Below, piece after piece: positions 61,305 through 64,000 of a DNA stretch of 64,000 nucleotides (the first letter of the stretch is position 1; each line of letters starts with the position of its first letter). The stretch covers positions 24,910,508-24,974,507 of the forward strand of contig NC_088776.1 of assembly GCF_954871325.1 (NCBI RefSeq), given 5' to 3'. The notes beneath the pieces were generated by a model. That model was not told where the DNA came from and made no database searches. It saw only the letters and a list, made by a program, of their open reading frames with translations. Origin of the DNA: Gordionus sp. m RMFG-2023 (Eukaryota > Nematomorpha > Gordioida > Chordodea > Parachordodidae). The position numbers and the translations under genes were made by a program.

Positions 61305-61683
61305 TTGTTTAACTCATCAAAAAAAGCATTCTTTCCCTCAGGGTTGGGGGCGAGTAAATATTTATTATGATAGTAGGTTTGAAGGCTGTATTAATGTAAA
61401 GGGCTGCCATTCTTTCCGAAATAGGGATAAACTTCCTGATATATTGGCAGATATTATTTTTAATTAAAAATGCTACTCCGGATCATTTATTCATATTAGT
61501 TCCAGAACTTAACAATGTAAAATCTTTAAATACAGCTTTTAAGTCATTGCACATATGGGTTTCTTGTATGGCGATTATGTCCATATTCTCATTAGAGAGT
61601 AATTTAGTAAGGATAGAGATTTTATTATAAAGACCGTTTATATTATAAGTGGATATATATAATTGTCCCTTAATTTCGAACAT

Positions 61684-62300
61684 GATAAAAATATTATAAC
61701 TTCTTTAAAAAATAAATTTTGAGGAGAAACGAGACGTTAGGCTTACTTTAAGAATTATTTTAATTTTTACTATTATTTTTGTTAATCTTATTTAAGAGTG
61801 TTGTTTTGTTTTCCTTATTTTGAGAAAGTATTAAGAGAGAAATGGGACGGTAAGATTTCTTTAAGAAATTATAAGAAACTAGTGGTTTAAAGATATATAT
61901 TGACGATTAAAATGAAAACATGTTAACGATTAACATTCATGTAAAATGATAATGTTTATAGAAATAATTATAAAAAAAAGAGCATATAAAGCGTTATTGA
62001 AGTATCCTTTTGTTATTTTTCGATTTTGATAACATTTGTCAAAATTGTAGTTATGTATGCATGTGTTTAATTATATCGTTAATGTGTTCGAAAGGGAGAG
62101 AGAAAAGAAAATTTAAAAAAAAAAATTTTTTATATTCAGTAAATCTAAAGGAGCAATATGTATATTTCATAAATACAAATATTAATCAGGCGGCGCCTAA
62201 AGAAATTTGAAATAAGAATGCGCCGAACAGCGTAATATAATGAAAGATAAATGTAACGTTAAGCTATAGAATTACTTCTAAAACTTCCAAGAAAGTAAAA
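61684..62300. other. Spacer, possibly LINE 5' leader; no gene seen
   Basis: The right part holds an A run near 62118 and a GC-richer patch (GGCGGCGCC, 62190). The left part may be the 5' untranslated region of the minus-strand LINE. A plus-strand open frame at 62010-62210 is lysine- and AT-driven and unconvincing. Confidence 0.45.
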
Positions 62301-62640
62301 GGTTTACATTGTTAAGTTCTGGAACTAATATGAATAAAAGGTCCGGAGTGGCATTTTTAATTAAAAATAATATCTGCCAATATATCAGGAAGTTTATCCC
62401 TATTTCGGAAAGAATGGCAGCCCTTTACATTAATACAGCCTTCAAACCTACTATCATCATAAATATTTACTCGCCCACAATCCTGAGGGAAAGAATGCTT
62501 TTTTTTGGTGAGTTAAACAACATTATTGATTCACTACCCAAGAGATACAAGCTGATTATTCTTGGCCATTTCAATACTAAAATCGGTAAAATGGAGTCTT
62601 ACTTAACAAACAACACTATTGGTAATGCTACGCTATACAA
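62301..62640 (+). pseudogene. Inverted fragment of the same LINE endonuclease
   Basis: Within an open frame (62309-62707), the reading is LLSSGTNMNK, GVAFLIKNNICQYIRKFIPI, MAALYINTAFKPTIIINIYS, and LIILGHFNTKIGKMESY. It is nearly identical to the minus-strand LINE between about 61000 and 61520 but in the opposite orientation, without the MITE. The catalytic Asp of GDFN is His here. Similarity starts at TTTACATTG (62301) and ends near GCTACGCTAT (62635), so the fragment is cut at both sides. Confidence 0.85.
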
Positions 62641-62707
62641 AAAAAAGTTAAAAATAAATGGGTTTTTGTGCCGGGTCTGTGCTCAGAGCAGGCATAAGCA
62701 AAATTAA

Positions 62708-62990
62708 CAACTCTAGACCAGCCTATTATGATTTTTCGAATAAGTTGACTGACCCCACGCAATGTAAAATATTACAAAAAATCAGGTTCGACCAATTAAA
62801 ATTTTATGAAAACTTTTAAAATACTATCTTATACAACTAATTTTTGATATTTTTTTAAAATATTTGATGGTTTTTATTTTATAATTAATCAACTTCATAA
62901 TTTTTAAAAAAAATATATTAAAAAAACATAAAAAGCACTCATTCTATAAAAATAGAATTGGGGCTACAAGTTCCTAAAAAAATAAATTTT
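62708..62990. other. AT-rich spacer, no gene seen
   Basis: Only A/T-rich runs are seen between the two LINE fragments; there are no paired ends or open frames of note. Confidence 0.5.
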
Positions 62991-62994
62991 ATTT

Positions 62995-63230
62995 TTGATG
63001 CCGTGAGAAGAAATAAGCTGAAAGAGTTTGGACATGTTGAACGGAAGGCAAGAGATGATTGGGTATGACGTTGTTTAGAAGTTGAGATAACAAGACCTAG
63101 ACGGCAACCAAAAATAAGCTGTATGAAAGTGGTAGAGAATGAAATGTTAGATTTGATCAGTGGCGATACCCAAGAGAGAGAGGAAAATGGAGAAAGATGA
63201 TAAAAAGGGTCAAAACGACGAGTATGATGT
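62995..63230 (+). pseudogene. 3' fragment of an RTE-type LINE
   Basis: The plus strand reads DAVRRNKLKEFGHVERKARD, a stop after DDWV, then RCLEVEITRPRRQPKISC, MKVVENEMLDLISGD and a WRK-like end. This is the C-terminal tail that follows the reverse transcriptase in RTE-like LINEs (typical form RLRWFGHVxR, GRPKxTW, DRxxWR). Only about 75 codons remain, with a few stops, and the domain proper is absent. Confidence 0.65.
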
Positions 63231-64000
63231 GATTTACTTATGTTAATTTAATATTGATTTTTAAGGAATACTCAAAAAAAGTTCATATATTTTCTGATGG
63301 TGATATCATTAATATTAATGAAGAGTAATGGGCAGAATAAAGCTGATTGAATTTAGACTTCGAAGCACTATGAAAAATCGTTTTCTAAAAATTGAAGTTA
63401 AAAAAACCATTTAATCTCTTTTCTTGACATTTATTCACTTAGCCCTTTCATTGCTTTTTTTCAGAATATTAATATATTTTTTTATATCATTTAAGGTCCA
63501 TTCTCAAAAATAATAAAATACCAATTTTTTTTTGTATTTACAATATAACTAAAATCTATTTGCATAAAATATAAAAATTATATTTTTAAATTTTTAGTTA
63601 AATTTTATTTTAAATTGTGCAATAAATACACCTTTTATCTTGAATATGTAATTAAGGGGGGAGAAGGGTGAACAAATTTTAATAGCTTATTTTTAAGAGG
63701 GTTTCATGGGTTTGGGGGAATCTAGGAAGCCCTGATTGTGACCATCTAAAAAATAATTGTCCTACAAAAGGTCAGGACAGGACTATAATTTAATTTTAAA
63801 TAATGTAATAAGATAAGGAATTAAAATAAATTATATATGAGTTAGAAATAATTATTAATTTTTAAACCTTTATAGTATAATACTCTTGAATCTCTTTGAT
63901 TATCGAAGGGAGCAGGTGATAATTTATACGATTAAATAGATAGACTAAACTCGTATAAGGAATATAACAGAATTTTTTGGAGAACACTATGATAAATTCG
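63231..64000. other. AT-rich spacer to the window end, no gene seen
   Basis: A GC-richer patch near 63650-63740, with GGGGGGAGAAGGGTG and GGAATCTAGGAAGCCC, could be part of a transposon end, but no partner end is in the window. I see no coding signal. Confidence 0.5.

Larger units (their letters stand above)
59205..61683 (-). mobile_element. APE-type LINE, endonuclease to RT, with internal loss of the catalytic RT block
   Basis: From right to left on the minus strand there is an endonuclease start, YISTYNINGLYNKISILT and MDIIAIQETH (61683-61483), then GVAFLIKNNICQYI, LIILGDFNTKIGKMESY near 61050, and TVNISDHKMVKGHL (in 60849-60490). The RT N-part is 60432-59818 (KKAILKLKSNKAAGLDCIRA, YRAIALTSIASKVFMVLL), continuing with RNHYGSLMSTFKVEN and GVKQGCVLSPIIFN (59666-59469). 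The YxDD segment is absent: the frame passes into two short repeats (59419-59505) and then the thumb, YGSDIWDVYKTQTKKLQVF to RIQLFAHILRNAGN (to about 59205). It is a sister copy of the LINE at 44909-46500. Several stops and shifts, plus a MITE insertion, show it is dead. Confidence 0.85.

Noticed and set aside
36000-64000. LTR retrotransposon, endogenous virus or Polinton
   Set aside because: I found no long terminal repeats, gag, protease, integrase, capsid or protein-primed polymerase motifs; all reverse transcriptase here is LINE-type.

Overview
This is a eukaryotic window, very AT-rich, with tiny spliceosomal-type introns (about 45-63 bases where one can be read), many hAT-type DNA transposons, Helitron-like elements, APE-type LINEs and tRNA-derived repeats. 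The one host gene I recognise is a WSB-like (WD repeat and SOCS box) gene. Together these fit an invertebrate animal, perhaps an arthropod; I cannot name the species. I saw no LTR element, endogenous virus, Polinton, rRNA gene, intact tRNA gene, CRISPR array or prokaryotic operon.

Bases 1-36020 are one satellite array of roughly 230 head-to-tail units, all in one orientation and running off the left edge. Units are about 160, 163 or 149 bases. Each can be divided into a C-rich stretch of 120 (or 106) bases and an AT-rich stretch of 40-43 bases that starts GTATAT or GTAAAT and ends in a pyrimidine tract plus CAG. Each unit therefore looks like an exon plus a mini-intron. The array is also built from large internal duplications, including a block of about 10 kb present twice.

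Bases 36041-40204 hold two Helitron-like 3' ends facing away from each other across a short tandem repeat. The right-hand one belongs to a 3.36 kb non-autonomous Helitron (36844-40204) containing a tRNA-derived repeat and internal duplications. Bases 41865-46856 are framed by hAT-like inverted repeats with an 8-base target duplication. Inside lie a hAT transposase remnant with readable introns, a MITE-like unit and a 5'-truncated LINE with an open reverse transcriptase. The WSB-like gene start lies at 47333-48475, followed by a small non-autonomous hAT element (48661-49394).

Bases 49608-56796 read as one old hAT element split by a Helitron-like unit with inverted ends (50088-51051) and an almost full-length RTE-type LINE (51112-54225) that carries a tRNA-like sequence at its 5' end. 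Two more hAT remnants follow (57030-58915). A second LINE (59205-61683, minus strand) is split by a 185-base MITE, and a nearby inverted fragment of the same LINE preserves the empty site. A fragment of an RTE-type LINE lies near 63 kb. Apart from the WSB-like gene and whatever the array once encoded, the window is accessory, transposon-derived DNA.
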